Shown in pieces: positions 1-8,605 of a stretch of DNA of 64,000 nucleotides. The notes under the pieces are model-generated. The model did no database searches. It had not been told where the DNA came from and was given only the letters and a program-made list of their open reading frames with translations. Both the position numbers and the translations under genes were made by a program. Positions within the stretch are counted from its first letter, which is position 1, and each line of letters starts with the position of its first letter. This DNA comes from an uncultured Roseburia sp. (GTDB lineage: Bacteria > Bacillota > Clostridia > Lachnospirales > Lachnospiraceae), in NCBI GenBank assembly GCA_900550935.1, contig URUD01000001.1, forward strand, positions 1 to 64,000, read 5' to 3'.

Positions 1-1
1 T

Positions 2-517
2 AAGATTTTTCAGACAATTGACAAAATAAAACCGGCATACGACATTACATACAAGGTTGTCTTATTTATCTGTAAGATCCTGTTGACTGCGGATATCGTG
101 ATCACAAGTGTCTGCGTTGTCGGAAGATATGTTTCCTTCGTCCCGGATCCGGCATGGAGTGAAGAAGTAGTTTTAACATTGATGTCTTATATGGCAGTGT
201 TATCTGCCGCACTGGCGATCCGCAGAAATGCCCATATCCGTATGACTGCATTTGACCAGTATCTGCCAAAATCAGTAATTCGTGTGCTGGATATTTTAGC
301 AGATGTAGCAGTTCTGATCCTTGGCATCGTCATGATCACCGTTGGATTTTCCTATGCCGTTCAGATCGGTGCAAAAGGAAATTACGTAAGTATGCCAAAC
401 GTATCCAAATTCTGGATGTACTTCCCGATCCCACTGGCAGGTATCGCAATGGTGGTATTTGAGATTGAAGCAGTTTATAACCATATCAAAGGAATTTTTG
501 TAAAGGAGGAGAAATAA
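2..517 (+). CDS. TRAP transporter small permease DctQ-type (5' partial)
   Basis: Small membrane subunit of a tripartite ATP-independent periplasmic (TRAP) transporter, which imports carboxylates or uronates with a sodium gradient. The reading frame is open to the first bases of the window (first full codon at 2), so the true start is at or just before the left edge; the internal TTG at 83 is not a convincing start. Four hydrophobic segments and the DctQ-like stretch IRRNAHIRM are visible. The stop codon overlaps the ATG of the large permease gene (TAATG), showing translational coupling. The binding protein of this transporter is probably just outside the window. Substrate cannot be read from this subunit. 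Confidence 0.88.
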   Translation, partial: KIFQTIDKIKPAYDITYKVVLFICKILLTADIVITSVCVVGRYVSFVPDPAWSEEVVLTLMSYMAVLSAALAIRRNAHIRMTAFDQYLPKSVIRVLDILADVAVLILGIVMITVGFSYAVQIGAKGNYVSMPNVSKFWMYFPIPLAGIAMVVFEIEAVYNHIKGIFVKEEK

Positions 518-1821
518 TGAGCGCACAAGGACTTGCAATCGCAGTATTGCTGATAAGCTTTTTAGTAATGATACTCCTTAGATTCCCAATCGCATATGCA
601 GTAGCATTGTCATCACTGCTTTGCTTACTGACACAGGGATTACCACTTACCACGATCTGTCAGCAGATGGTAAAAGGTATCAGTTCTTTCAGTTTGATGG
701 CAGTACCATTCTTTATCACGATGGGTGTATTGATGGGTACCGGTGGTATCTCGGAAAAACTGATCGCACTTGCCAATGCCTGTGTAGGATGGATGACAGG
801 TGGTATGGCAATGGTAAATATCGTAGCATCTTATTTCTTCGGTGGAATTTCCGGTTCTGCATCTGCGGATACCGCATCCATCGGAAGTATCATGATCCCA
901 ATGATGGTAGATCAGGGATATGATGATGATTTCTCTACCGCAGTTACCATTACTTCTTCCTGTGAGGGACTTCTGGTTCCTCCAAGTCATAACATGGTTA
1001 TTTATGCAATGTCAGCAGGTGGTATTTCCGTAGGAAGCTTATTCCTTGCAGGATATCTGCCAGGTGCATTGCTTGCAGTTTCCCTGATGGTTGGTTCTTA
1101 CATTATCTCAAAAAAGAGACATTATCCAAAGGGAGAGAAATTCAGCTTCAAAGGTTTATTAAAACAGATCGGTGTTTCCATCTGGGCACTTGCAGCCGTT
1201 GTCATCGTAGTAGTCGGTGTCGTAGCCGGATGGTTTACCGCAACAGAGTCTGCAGCGATCGCAGTATTCTACAGCTTGATCGTCAGTGTATACATTTACA
1301 AAGGACTGGACTGGAAAGGTGTATGGAAATGTTTAGAGCAGTGTATTGATACCTTATCGATCGTATTGATCTTAATCTCTACCTCAAGCATTTTCGGTTA
1401 CTGCCTGACTACATTACATGTACCTGACATGGTAGCAAATGCCATCGTAGGATTTTCTACCAACCCGATCGTAATTGCACTGTTAATTGACTTGATTCTT
1501 CTGTTCCTTGGCTGTATCATGGATATGGCGCCAATCATTTTGATTGCAACACCTATTTTACTTCCGATCGCAACATCGATTGGTATCGATCCGGTACAGT
1601 TTGGTATTATCATGGTATTAAACTGTGGTATCGGACTTTTAACACCACCGGTTGGTTCCGTATTATTCATCGGTTCCGCAGTCAGTGGTGTAAAGATGGA
1701 GCGTGTCGTAAAAGCAACACTTCCATTCTATGTATGTATGATCATTGTATTAATGTTACTTACATTCGTTCCGGAAGTCAGCCTTCTGTTACCTAGAGTA
1801 TTAGGCGGATACGGCGGATGA
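517..1821 (+). CDS. TRAP transporter large permease DctM-type
   Basis: Large, about 12-helix permease subunit of the same TRAP transporter; it carries the substrate and sodium pathway. It is 434 residues, the usual family length. The conserved motif SGSASADTASIGSIMIPMM lies near residues 112-130, and a second conserved stretch GLLTPPVG lies near residue 373. The start overlaps the DctQ stop by one base, with AAGGAGG just upstream inside the dctQ end. Followed after 28 bases by a YcxB-like gene with its own strong ribosome binding site. Confidence 0.95.
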   Translation: MSAQGLAIAVLLISFLVMILLRFPIAYAVALSSLLCLLTQGLPLTTICQQMVKGISSFSLMAVPFFITMGVLMGTGGISEKLIALANACVGWMTGGMAMVNIVASYFFGGISGSASADTASIGSIMIPMMVDQGYDDDFSTAVTITSSCEGLLVPPSHNMVIYAMSAGGISVGSLFLAGYLPGALLAVSLMVGSYIISKKRHYPKGEKFSFKGLLKQIGVSIWALAAVVIVVVGVVAGWFTATESAAIAVFYSLIVSVYIYKGLDWKGVWKCLEQCIDTLSIVLILISTSSIFGYCLTTLHVPDMVANAIVGFSTNPIVIALLIDLILLFLGCIMDMAPIILIATPILLPIATSIGIDPVQFGIIMVLNCGIGLLTPPVGSVLFIGSAVSGVKMERVVKATLPFYVCMIIVLMLLTFVPEVSLLLPRVLGGYGG

Positions 1822-1849
1822 TCCTGAGTGGGATAAAGGAGGAAATAAC

Positions 1850-2323
1850 ATGACATATCAATTCAAGAGCGAGGTTACGGCAGGAGATTTCTGGAAACTG
1901 ACGATGAACAGAACTTACCGCTCCATGGCAGGTGTCTGTAACCTGATCTTTACGGTGGCGATGATCCTGTTTACAGTCAGATTCTTTCGCACGTCGAATG
2001 ATCTGCTGCAGGTGCTGATGCTGTTTGGATGTCTGTTATTTCCTGTAATCCAGCCCATTGCAATTTATCTGAAAGCCAAAGGTCAGGTAAGGGCGATGCC
2101 GAAAGGAGTCGAGCTTGCATTTGATGAAAAAGGACTTCATGTGACGATGGACACACAGCATGAAAACATTGGATGGAATAAATTGCGAGTGGCAAAACAG
2201 CCTGGCATGATGATCGTTTTTTCGGATGCAACACATGGCTATATGCTGACCAATCGTGTCCTTGGAACACAAAAAGACGCATTTTACGCATTTGCAGAAG
2301 CAAGAATAGAACAGGCGGACTAA
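1850..2323 (+). CDS. YcxB-like small membrane protein
   Basis: A 157-residue protein with two hydrophobic segments (about residues 27-46 and 50-72) followed by a soluble C-terminal half that resembles the YcxB-like C-terminal domain (ELAFDEKGLHV, then NIGWNKLRVAKQ). Function of the family is unknown. The start is supported by AAGGAGG seven bases upstream. It is the last gene of the TRAP transcript because a strong terminator follows at once. A link to TRAP transport is suggested only by position. Confidence 0.7.
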   Translation: MTYQFKSEVTAGDFWKLTMNRTYRSMAGVCNLIFTVAMILFTVRFFRTSNDLLQVLMLFGCLLFPVIQPIAIYLKAKGQVRAMPKGVELAFDEKGLHVTMDTQHENIGWNKLRVAKQPGMMIVFSDATHGYMLTNRVLGTQKDAFYAFAEARIEQAD

Positions 2324-2326
2324 AAT

Positions 2327-2374
2327 AAAAAGCAAAGTTATATTTACAGCAGGGTAGGTATGACTTTGCTTTTT
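2327..2374 (+). terminator. Intrinsic terminator after the TRAP permease genes
   Basis: A perfect 12-base inverted repeat, AAAAAGCAAAGT at 2327-2338 and ACTTTGCTTTTT at 2363-2374, ends in a T run. The ATG at 2360 lies in its loop, which argues against that ATG being the start of the next gene. Confidence 0.75.
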
Positions 2375-2404
2375 CCCACGCATAAGAGGACAGGAGCAGA
2401 AAAC

Positions 2405-3895
2405 TTGAGAGAAAAGACGAAACAGAAGTGGAAAGCACTTACCATTCAAAAGAAAATAGCAGTATTTACCGGGGTGGTTTGTATAACCATCCTGCTTTCT
2501 GTTGTATTTAATTTCTGGGTTGTCCGGTTCTCTCTGGTCGATTTCAATGATATCTTGCAGGATAATGCAAAGTGCAGCGAACTGATCCAGACCCTGGAGG
2601 ATGAGAGCATTCTCTTTGAAAGCTATATGAGAAGACCGGATGATGCGGGCAGGAAAAAATTAGATATTGCGATGCGAAAGACGAAGCGTGCTGTATATGA
2701 CCTGCCGTTCCGGTATCAGAAGATTGGAGCGATGCGCTATACAAAAACGTGGTCAATCCGCAATACCTATGAGGTATATTGTGCGAAAAGGGATGCGATG
2801 CTCTCGATGGAAGACAACGTGACAGATTATATTGGAAGGCTTTATGAGGTTTACGAGATGCAGACGTATCTGCAGCAGTATGCAGGAAGTCTGATGACCT
2901 GCACGATTGAAGAAGGCGATGTGTCCTATCAGAAAAAGGTTCCTGCACTGGTCAGTGTGCCGGTGGTCGTTATTGTGGTCGGAGTGATCCTGTTATGTGG
3001 AATTGCAGAGATGGCGGCCCTGATGCAACAGACCATGATATCCCCTATTTTAAAACTGGTACATGCTTCCCAGAAGATTGCGGCAAATGACTTTTTTATT
3101 GAGGATGTGCAGGTGGAAAACGAGGACGAGCTAGGCGAGCTTGTGCGTGCATTCAACAAAATGAAGTTTGCAACCGGAGAATATATCATGGCGTTGGAGG
3201 AAAAGCGGAAAACGCTTGACCTGTTACATGAGGAAGAATTAGAAAAATTAGAGACAGAAAAACGTCTTGAGATGATAAAACTGGAACTGCTAAAAAGCCA
3301 GATCAATCCACATTTTCTATTTAATACTTTAAATGTGATCGGTGGCATGGCAAGCCTGGAAGATGCAGAAACAACGGAAAAAATGATCCATGCACTAAGT
3401 GCACTGTTCCGTTACAACCTTAAAAATCAGGAGACGGAGGTCCCGTTAGAGCAGGAACTAAAGATTGCTGAAGACTATATGTATCTGCAGCAGATGCGGT
3501 TTGGCGAACGCATTTCCTACCGGAAGGACTGCAGTGTCGATCCGGGAAAAGTGATCGTTCCGGCATTTACGTTCCAGCCACTTGTGGAGAATGCGATCAT
3601 ACATGGGCTATCCAAAAAAGAAGAGGGCGGAACGATAAGAGTCCATGTCTTCAGGCAGGGAGAACTTCTTTGTATTACCATCGGTGACGATGGGCTTGGA
3701 ATGGAGGAAGAGGCACTGGCACATTTGCGGGAAGAACTCGAAAAAGAAGAGGGAAAGACCGGAATTGGACTTGGTAATGTCTACCGGAGGATAAGAGCCA
3801 TGTATCAGGATGGAGATGTGCAGATTTACAGCAGGAAAAACACAGGAACCGTCATCCGGATCCAGATCAGATATAAAGAAATGGGGGAAATGTAA
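2405..3895 (+). CDS. LytS/YesM-type sensor histidine kinase
   Basis: Membrane sensor kinase of the His_kinase (LytS/YesM) type. From the chosen start: transmembrane helix about 18-40, extracellular sensor about 41-183, second helix about 185-208, a HAMP-like linker, the phospho-acceptor motif SQINPHFLFNTLN with His near residue 303, and a HATPase domain with PLVENAIIHG, GDDGLGM and GIGLGN. I chose TTG at 2405 because AGGAG lies eight bases upstream; the in-frame ATG at 2360 has a poor site and falls inside the preceding terminator loop. The stop overlaps the response regulator ATG. Kinases of this type usually respond to nutrients, and the downstream binding-protein gene fits a sugar-acid signal. 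Confidence 0.9.
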   Translation: MREKTKQKWKALTIQKKIAVFTGVVCITILLSVVFNFWVVRFSLVDFNDILQDNAKCSELIQTLEDESILFESYMRRPDDAGRKKLDIAMRKTKRAVYDLPFRYQKIGAMRYTKTWSIRNTYEVYCAKRDAMLSMEDNVTDYIGRLYEVYEMQTYLQQYAGSLMTCTIEEGDVSYQKKVPALVSVPVVVIVVGVILLCGIAEMAALMQQTMISPILKLVHASQKIAANDFFIEDVQVENEDELGELVRAFNKMKFATGEYIMALEEKRKTLDLLHEEELEKLETEKRLEMIKLELLKSQINPHFLFNTLNVIGGMASLEDAETTEKMIHALSALFRYNLKNQETEVPLEQELKIAEDYMYLQQMRFGERISYRKDCSVDPGKVIVPAFTFQPLVENAIIHGLSKKEEGGTIRVHVFRQGELLCITIGDDGLGMEEEALAHLREELEKEEGKTGIGLGNVYRRIRAMYQDGDVQIYSRKNTGTVIRIQIRYKEMGEM

Positions 3896-4725
3896 TGTAC
3901 CGCGTACTGGTTGCAGATGATGAACCGATCGAGAGAATGATCGTGGGAAAAATAATTCGAAAAAACTTTGAGGGACGGCTTGAGATCGCAGAGGCGGTAA
4001 ATGGAAGAGAAGCAGTTGCACAGTTTAAAGACAAAGGATGCAGGATCGCACTGCTCGATATTGAGATGCCGGGTGTTACCGGCTTAGAGGCAGCAGAACA
4101 GATCAGAGAAATGGATAAAGATTGCTGCATTATTTTTCTGACGGCATTTGATGAATTCAGCTATGCAAAAAAGGCAATATCCGTGCGGGCGCTGGATTAC
4201 CTGTTAAAACCGGGCACAGAGGAAGAACTGGTAACGGTATTAGGGGAGGCAATCCGCTTACTGGACGAACGGGCGGATGATGCAGAGCTAAAGCGGAGAG
4301 AAGAGCAGTATCCGAAGGCGCAGGAAGAACAGAAAGATGCGGATGTGGAAAACGGAAATGTACGGATGAGTGCCGTGGCAGAAAACATCAGACAGTATAT
4401 CAGCGCACATTACAAAGAGGACATTTCCCTGCAGAGTGTGGCAGAAGAGATGAACTACTCGGATGCGTATTTCTGCAAGATATTCAAACAGTGTTTTGAT
4501 AAGAGTTTTATCGTATATCTGACGGAATACCGGATCAGTCAGGCAAAGAAACTGTTATCCGATGTGCGCATTAATGTAAAGGATGTCAGTACAGGCGTAG
4601 GCTACCGGGATTCCAACTATTTTGCCAAGGTATTTAAGCGTGCGGTGGGAAGCACGCCGACCGAATACAGGATGGAGATGTTAAAACAGATCGAAGGACA
4701 GCAGGCAGCCGGAGGAAAAGAGTAG
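3895..4725 (+). CDS. AraC-type response regulator
   Basis: Partner of the kinase just upstream (TAATG overlap). An N-terminal receiver domain has the acidic pair DD at residues 8-9, the phospho-acceptor Asp55 in LLDIEMPG and the Lys of LLKPG near 104. A linker leads to a C-terminal AraC-family DNA-binding domain (about 160-265) with two helix-turn-helix units, the second around GVGYRDSNYFAKVFKR. This YesN-type layout is common in Firmicutes systems controlling carbohydrate uptake. Likely targets are the TRAP genes and this operon, by inference from position. Confidence 0.93.
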   Translation: MYRVLVADDEPIERMIVGKIIRKNFEGRLEIAEAVNGREAVAQFKDKGCRIALLDIEMPGVTGLEAAEQIREMDKDCCIIFLTAFDEFSYAKKAISVRALDYLLKPGTEEELVTVLGEAIRLLDERADDAELKRREEQYPKAQEEQKDADVENGNVRMSAVAENIRQYISAHYKEDISLQSVAEEMNYSDAYFCKIFKQCFDKSFIVYLTEYRISQAKKLLSDVRINVKDVSTGVGYRDSNYFAKVFKRAVGSTPTEYRMEMLKQIEGQQAAGGKE

Positions 4726-5733
4726 ATGAAAAAAAGATGGATAATGATTGCCGGGATTGCCCTCGTTTTAGTGGCAGGGGTCATCTGGCGTTACCGTTCG
4801 CAGCACCAGAAGGAGCCGGAATTTGTTCTTTCCTATGCGGAAAACCAGACAAAAGACTACCCGACGACGTTAGGGGCACAGAAGTTTGCAGATCTGGTTG
4901 AAGAACGTAGTGGTGGACGAATCCAGATTTTGGTACTGGCGGAAGGGGAGCTTGGTGCAGAAAGTGATGTCATTGCGCAGATGCAGTATGGAGGCGTGGA
5001 TTTTGCCCGTGTATCGCTGTCCCAGCTGGCAGAGTATATCCCGCAGCTAAATGTGTTGCAGATGCCATATCTGTATGAGGACTCGGCACATATGTGGAGG
5101 GTTTTGGATGGCACGATCGGAGATGATTTCCTTGACATTGTAAGTCAGAATGAACTGATCGGACTCTCCTGGTATGATGCCGGAGCCAGAAATTTTTACA
5201 ATTCAAAGAAGCCGATTACCTGTCTGGAAGATATGCAGGGGATGCGCATCCGTGTGCAGGAGTCTGAGGTCATGGCAGATATGATCGAGGCACTTGGGGC
5301 ATCCGCGATTCCGATTCCGTACGCAGATGTGTATTCTGCCTTGGAGCAGGGAACAGTAGACGGAGCGGAAAACAACTGGCCTTCCTATGAGACGATGAAC
5401 CACTACGAGGTGGCAAAATATTACACCATCGATGAACACAACCGTGTACCGGAAATGCAGATCTGTTCCAAACACACCTGGAGTAAACTCTCCGAAGAAG
5501 ACCAGCAGATGATCTTAGACTGTGCGAAAGAGTCGGCACTTTATGAGAGAAAACTCTGGAAGGAGCGCGAGTCAGAATCCGAGGCAAAGGCGATCGAACA
5601 GGGGGTGGAAGTGGTAGAGCTTTCCGCAGAGGAGAAAAAGCGGTTTCAGGAAGCTGTCACTGGTATTTATGAAAAATACTGTGCCGATCAGATGGATATC
5701 ATAGAGAAAATTATAGAAGAAAATAAGGAGTGA
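4726..5733 (+). CDS. DctP-type solute-binding protein linked to a two-component system
   Basis: A TRAP-family solute receptor, 335 residues. It has an N-terminal membrane anchor or signal (about residues 5-20) but no lipobox cysteine, unlike most Gram-positive binding proteins. Family marks include the RIRVQES stretch near residue 166, which carries the carboxylate-binding Arg, and the VDGAENNWPSY stretch. The ATG follows the regulator stop codon directly, with GGAGG upstream. Being co-transcribed with a kinase and regulator rather than placed beside the permease genes, it may act as an extracellular co-sensor instead of, or as well as, a transport receptor. Confidence 0.9.
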   Translation: MKKRWIMIAGIALVLVAGVIWRYRSQHQKEPEFVLSYAENQTKDYPTTLGAQKFADLVEERSGGRIQILVLAEGELGAESDVIAQMQYGGVDFARVSLSQLAEYIPQLNVLQMPYLYEDSAHMWRVLDGTIGDDFLDIVSQNELIGLSWYDAGARNFYNSKKPITCLEDMQGMRIRVQESEVMADMIEALGASAIPIPYADVYSALEQGTVDGAENNWPSYETMNHYEVAKYYTIDEHNRVPEMQICSKHTWSKLSEEDQQMILDCAKESALYERKLWKERESESEAKAIEQGVEVVELSAEEKKRFQEAVTGIYEKYCADQMDIIEKIIEENKE

Positions 5734-5738
5734 AGTAG

Positions 5739-6911
5739 ATGATGGATTTTTTACAGGACAAGATAAAAAAGAAACAGTTTCTATGCAGTTACAGTGTATT
5801 TTTGTTGAATGGAATGCTGGCACTTTCCATTGGTTCCCTGCTTCCGTTTATCCGGGATGCAAGAGGATTGGATTACGCGTTCTGCGGATTGATCGTCAGT
5901 TTACATTCGGTTGGTAACCTGATCTCAAGTTTTGCAGCCGGACTGCTTCCGGTTGCGATCGGACGGAAAAAGAGTATTTTATTTTTTAACGCCTTTTTTG
6001 CATTGTCGTATCTGCTGATCATTTTCGGAAATAACAACCTGTGTGTTGCACTGGCGTTTTTACTGACTGGTGTTGCAAGAGGTGCGACGAGCAACTTCTG
6101 CAATACAGCGATCAACAGCCTTGCACCGGGAAAGGCATGGACGATCAACGGATTACATGCGATGTTCTCCGTGGGAGCATTCTTATTCCCAATCTTACTG
6201 ACCCTGTTTACTTCATCCAATGAAAACGGATGGGTGGCAGCCTGCTATTTCATGCTGGCAATGGGCATCTTAAGCTGGATCTTATATTCCATGATACCAG
6301 TAGAACAGGACCGTGTGGAAAAAGAGAAAAAAGGTGGAAACTTGGGTTTCTTCTCAGAACCATTGTTCTATCTGTGCGTTGCAACTTTGTTTTTCTACCT
6401 GTGTGCAGAGCAGGGCGTCATTGGATGGATGATCACTTACTTTAAAGATACAGGGCTGCTGGATGCTTCATTATCACAGATGACAGCAAGTGTGCTCTGG
6501 GTAATGATTTTGGCAGGACGCCTTACCACCGCGTGGCTGTCCACCAGAATGCCAAAAGAGAGGCTGCTGCCGATCATGGGGATCGGCCTGGTATGCTTTT
6601 TCTTCCTGTTACTGTTTGGGCACAGTACCGTATGGATCGTAATTGGTATTATGGGCTTTGGCTATAGTATGGCGGGAATCTACCCGACCACCGTTTCTTT
6701 TGCAGGAAATCTGATCGAAAAATATCCGATCGCATGGAGCTTTATCTTAACGACTGCAAGTATTGGTTCCATCGTAATGCCGTCCATCATTGGAAAGATC
6801 GCAGAGACTGCCGGTATTTTCTACGGAATGGGATCTATCGTCGTTGTTGTATTTATTGATATGGTATGTATTCTTGCACTTGTGCGTTACATAAAGAAAC
6901 ACAGAATTTAG
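5739..6911 (+). CDS. MFS transporter
   Basis: A 390-residue, 12-helix major facilitator protein. Helices are visible from about residue 17 to the end, with a cytoplasmic loop near 185-200 (EQDRVEKEKKGG). The motif GRKKS after the second helix resembles the family A-motif. Start ATG at 5739 follows AAGGAG. It lies six bases after the binding-protein gene and 22 before the cupin gene, so it is probably co-transcribed. Substrate is unknown; a sugar or uronate would suit the context. Confidence 0.87.
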   Translation: MMDFLQDKIKKKQFLCSYSVFLLNGMLALSIGSLLPFIRDARGLDYAFCGLIVSLHSVGNLISSFAAGLLPVAIGRKKSILFFNAFFALSYLLIIFGNNNLCVALAFLLTGVARGATSNFCNTAINSLAPGKAWTINGLHAMFSVGAFLFPILLTLFTSSNENGWVAACYFMLAMGILSWILYSMIPVEQDRVEKEKKGGNLGFFSEPLFYLCVATLFFYLCAEQGVIGWMITYFKDTGLLDASLSQMTASVLWVMILAGRLTTAWLSTRMPKERLLPIMGIGLVCFFFLLLFGHSTVWIVIGIMGFGYSMAGIYPTTVSFAGNLIEKYPIAWSFILTTASIGSIVMPSIIGKIAETAGIFYGMGSIVVVVFIDMVCILALVRYIKKHRI

Positions 6912-6933
6912 TCAGAGAAAAAGGAGAAAAAAT

Positions 6934-7275
6934 ATGAAAACAGAAAAAAATCAGATCTGGAACTTTAATAAAGACATCGAATTAGAGCCTTGTGGAGATG
7001 GGGTAAACCGCAAGATATTAGCTTATGCAGATGAACTGATGTGTGTGGAAAACCACTTCGAAAAAGGTGCGATCGGTGCATTACATCACCACCCACATAC
7101 CCAGATCACTTATGTGGTATCCGGACAGTTTGAGTTTAACATCAACGGGGAAAAGAAGATCGTCAATCCGGGAGATGCTCTGCTAAAAAGAGATTCCATT
7201 GAACATGGCTGTGTATGCTTGGAAGAGGGGATCTTACTGGATATCTTTACTCCGATGCGGGAAGAGTTCGTCTAA
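6934..7275 (+). CDS. kdgF: KdgF-like cupin
   Basis: A single-domain cupin of 113 residues. KdgF proteins turn the unsaturated uronates released from pectin or alginate into linear ketonised sugars. The likely metal ligands are visible: His51 and His53 in GALHHHPHTQ, Gln57 and His91. The N-terminal GDGVNRKILAY and the C-terminal DIFTPMREEF also match the KdgF pattern as I remember it. The strong site AAAGGAG precedes the ATG. It closes the operon that includes the two-component system, which supports a uronate theme. It could instead be a generic cupin. Confidence 0.75.
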   Translation: MKTEKNQIWNFNKDIELEPCGDGVNRKILAYADELMCVENHFEKGAIGALHHHPHTQITYVVSGQFEFNINGEKKIVNPGDALLKRDSIEHGCVCLEEGILLDIFTPMREEFV

Positions 7276-7285
7276 AAAGGTCTGG

Positions 7286-7314
7286 TTGAAAAACCGGTCA
7301 GGTCATATTATAAT
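7286..7314 (+). promoter_or_regulatory. Sigma-70 type promoter for the 7365 gene
   Basis: TTGAAA at 7286-7291 and a perfect TATAAT at 7309-7314 are separated by 17 bases. It lies about 50 bases before the start of the next gene. Confidence 0.7.
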
Positions 7315-7364
7315 ACAGATAATGTGAAGCACAGGAAAACAGCAGAGAGATAGGAGAAGAGACT

Positions 7365-7931
7365 ATGGAACTTGTAGTGGCACTGTTGACCATTGTGATC
7401 GGGATCATCATAGACAACAATAAGAAAAAGGAAAAAGCAGCAAGAAATGCTGCAAAGAAGAGGGTGGCAGATCCTCCGGTTGTAAGTCCGGTTTCACAGA
7501 AATCGGCAGCATCCGTACAGCAGATGATGGAAAATGCCATGACACAAAAGCAGCAGGAGTTGAAAAAACGCCTGCAGCAGAAATATGGCGAAGCAACGCA
7601 AAGGCAGGCAGCTGCCCGGAAAAATCAGTATTCGAAACCGGTAGAGAGGGTTTCTTATCAGGAGCCGGCAGAAGAGCTTTCGATCACAAGCAGGGTGGCA
7701 GAAAATATCAGAGAGGAATCTGTGGATGAACTGCGGTTAGAGTGGGAGAAAGAAAAACGGTCCTATGATACATTCCCGGTCTTAAAGGAGTCGGAAGAAA
7801 GCGAACTGATGAAACAGATCGATGATCTGATGATCATGGGATATACGGCAGAAATAAGAAACAGCCGTGATTTTGTGGCAGAGGGGATTGCGATGCTAAA
7901 TCAGTATGAACTCACGGAGCTTACAATCTAA
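7365..7931 (+). CDS. Unrecognised membrane-anchored protein
   Basis: I do not recognise this 188-residue protein. Residues 1-16 form one hydrophobic helix, followed by a very basic stretch (NNKKKEKAARNAAKKR) that would stay in the cytoplasm. The middle is Gln-, Lys- and Ala-rich and likely coiled coil or disordered. The C-terminal third is acidic and more ordered (ELMKQIDDLMIMGY). The ATG at 7365 follows AGGAG. The next gene starts 50 bases downstream and is also poorly known, so the two may be co-expressed. Confidence 0.7.
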   Translation: MELVVALLTIVIGIIIDNNKKKEKAARNAAKKRVADPPVVSPVSQKSAASVQQMMENAMTQKQQELKKRLQQKYGEATQRQAAARKNQYSKPVERVSYQEPAEELSITSRVAENIREESVDELRLEWEKEKRSYDTFPVLKESEESELMKQIDDLMIMGYTAEIRNSRDFVAEGIAMLNQYELTELTI

Positions 7932-7981
7932 GCGTCTGAATGGGCAATCATCGAAATGCAACTGGAAAGGACAGAGGAAAG

Positions 7982-8575
7982 ATGACAGAACGTATGCCAA
8001 AAAGCGGAGAGATTTACCGCCATTTCAAAAATAAACTGTATCAGATCGTTACAGTGGCAACACATTCGGAGTCAGGAGAACAGCTTGTGATCTATCAGGC
8101 ACTGTACGGAGATTTTGCGGTGTATGCAAGACCACTTTTGATGTTTACAAGTGAAGTAGACCATGTGAAATACCCGCAGGTGCAGCAGAAGTACCGCTTC
8201 GAAAAAGTGGAAATGCAGCAGGACAAAGAGCCGGTGCATCCGGTACAGCAGAAACCGGAAACAGCAGCGGTAAGTAAAATGGCAGAGCCGGAAACACAGC
8301 CGGTGAGCAGACCGCAAGAGCAGAGCACAGAAGCGGAAAGCGCAACAGAAGAGGGCATTAACCCGAAACTTATGGCATTTTTAGATGCAGATGATTTTGA
8401 GGAAAAATACAACATCTTAGTTTCCATGAGAGATACCATAACCGACCGTCTGATCAACGATATGGCAGTCGTGCTTGATGTTGTGATCCCGGAGGGGGAT
8501 TTGGACGATCGCTATGATGCATTGAAAAACTGTGTCAGAACCAGACAACGCTATGAGACCATGCGGCTGCGTTAA
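7982..8575 (+). CDS. DUF1653 domain protein
   Basis: Residues 1-60 match the DUF1653 family, a small beta domain of unknown role (PKSGEIYRHFKNKLYQIV, then YQALYGDFAVYARPL). A Gln/Pro/Glu-rich linker (about 75-125) joins it to a helical C-terminal domain of about 70 residues that I do not recognise. I chose ATG at 7982, with AGAGG upstream and the DUF1653 domain starting directly, over the in-frame ATG at 7940, which has no ribosome binding site. DUF1653 proteins are usually only about 70 residues, so the C-terminal extension is lineage-specific. Confidence 0.8.
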   Translation: MTERMPKSGEIYRHFKNKLYQIVTVATHSESGEQLVIYQALYGDFAVYARPLLMFTSEVDHVKYPQVQQKYRFEKVEMQQDKEPVHPVQQKPETAAVSKMAEPETQPVSRPQEQSTEAESATEEGINPKLMAFLDADDFEEKYNILVSMRDTITDRLINDMAVVLDVVIPEGDLDDRYDALKNCVRTRQRYETMRLR

Positions 8576-8605
8576 TGGAACAGATCAGGTAACAGGAGGA
8601 TCGGT

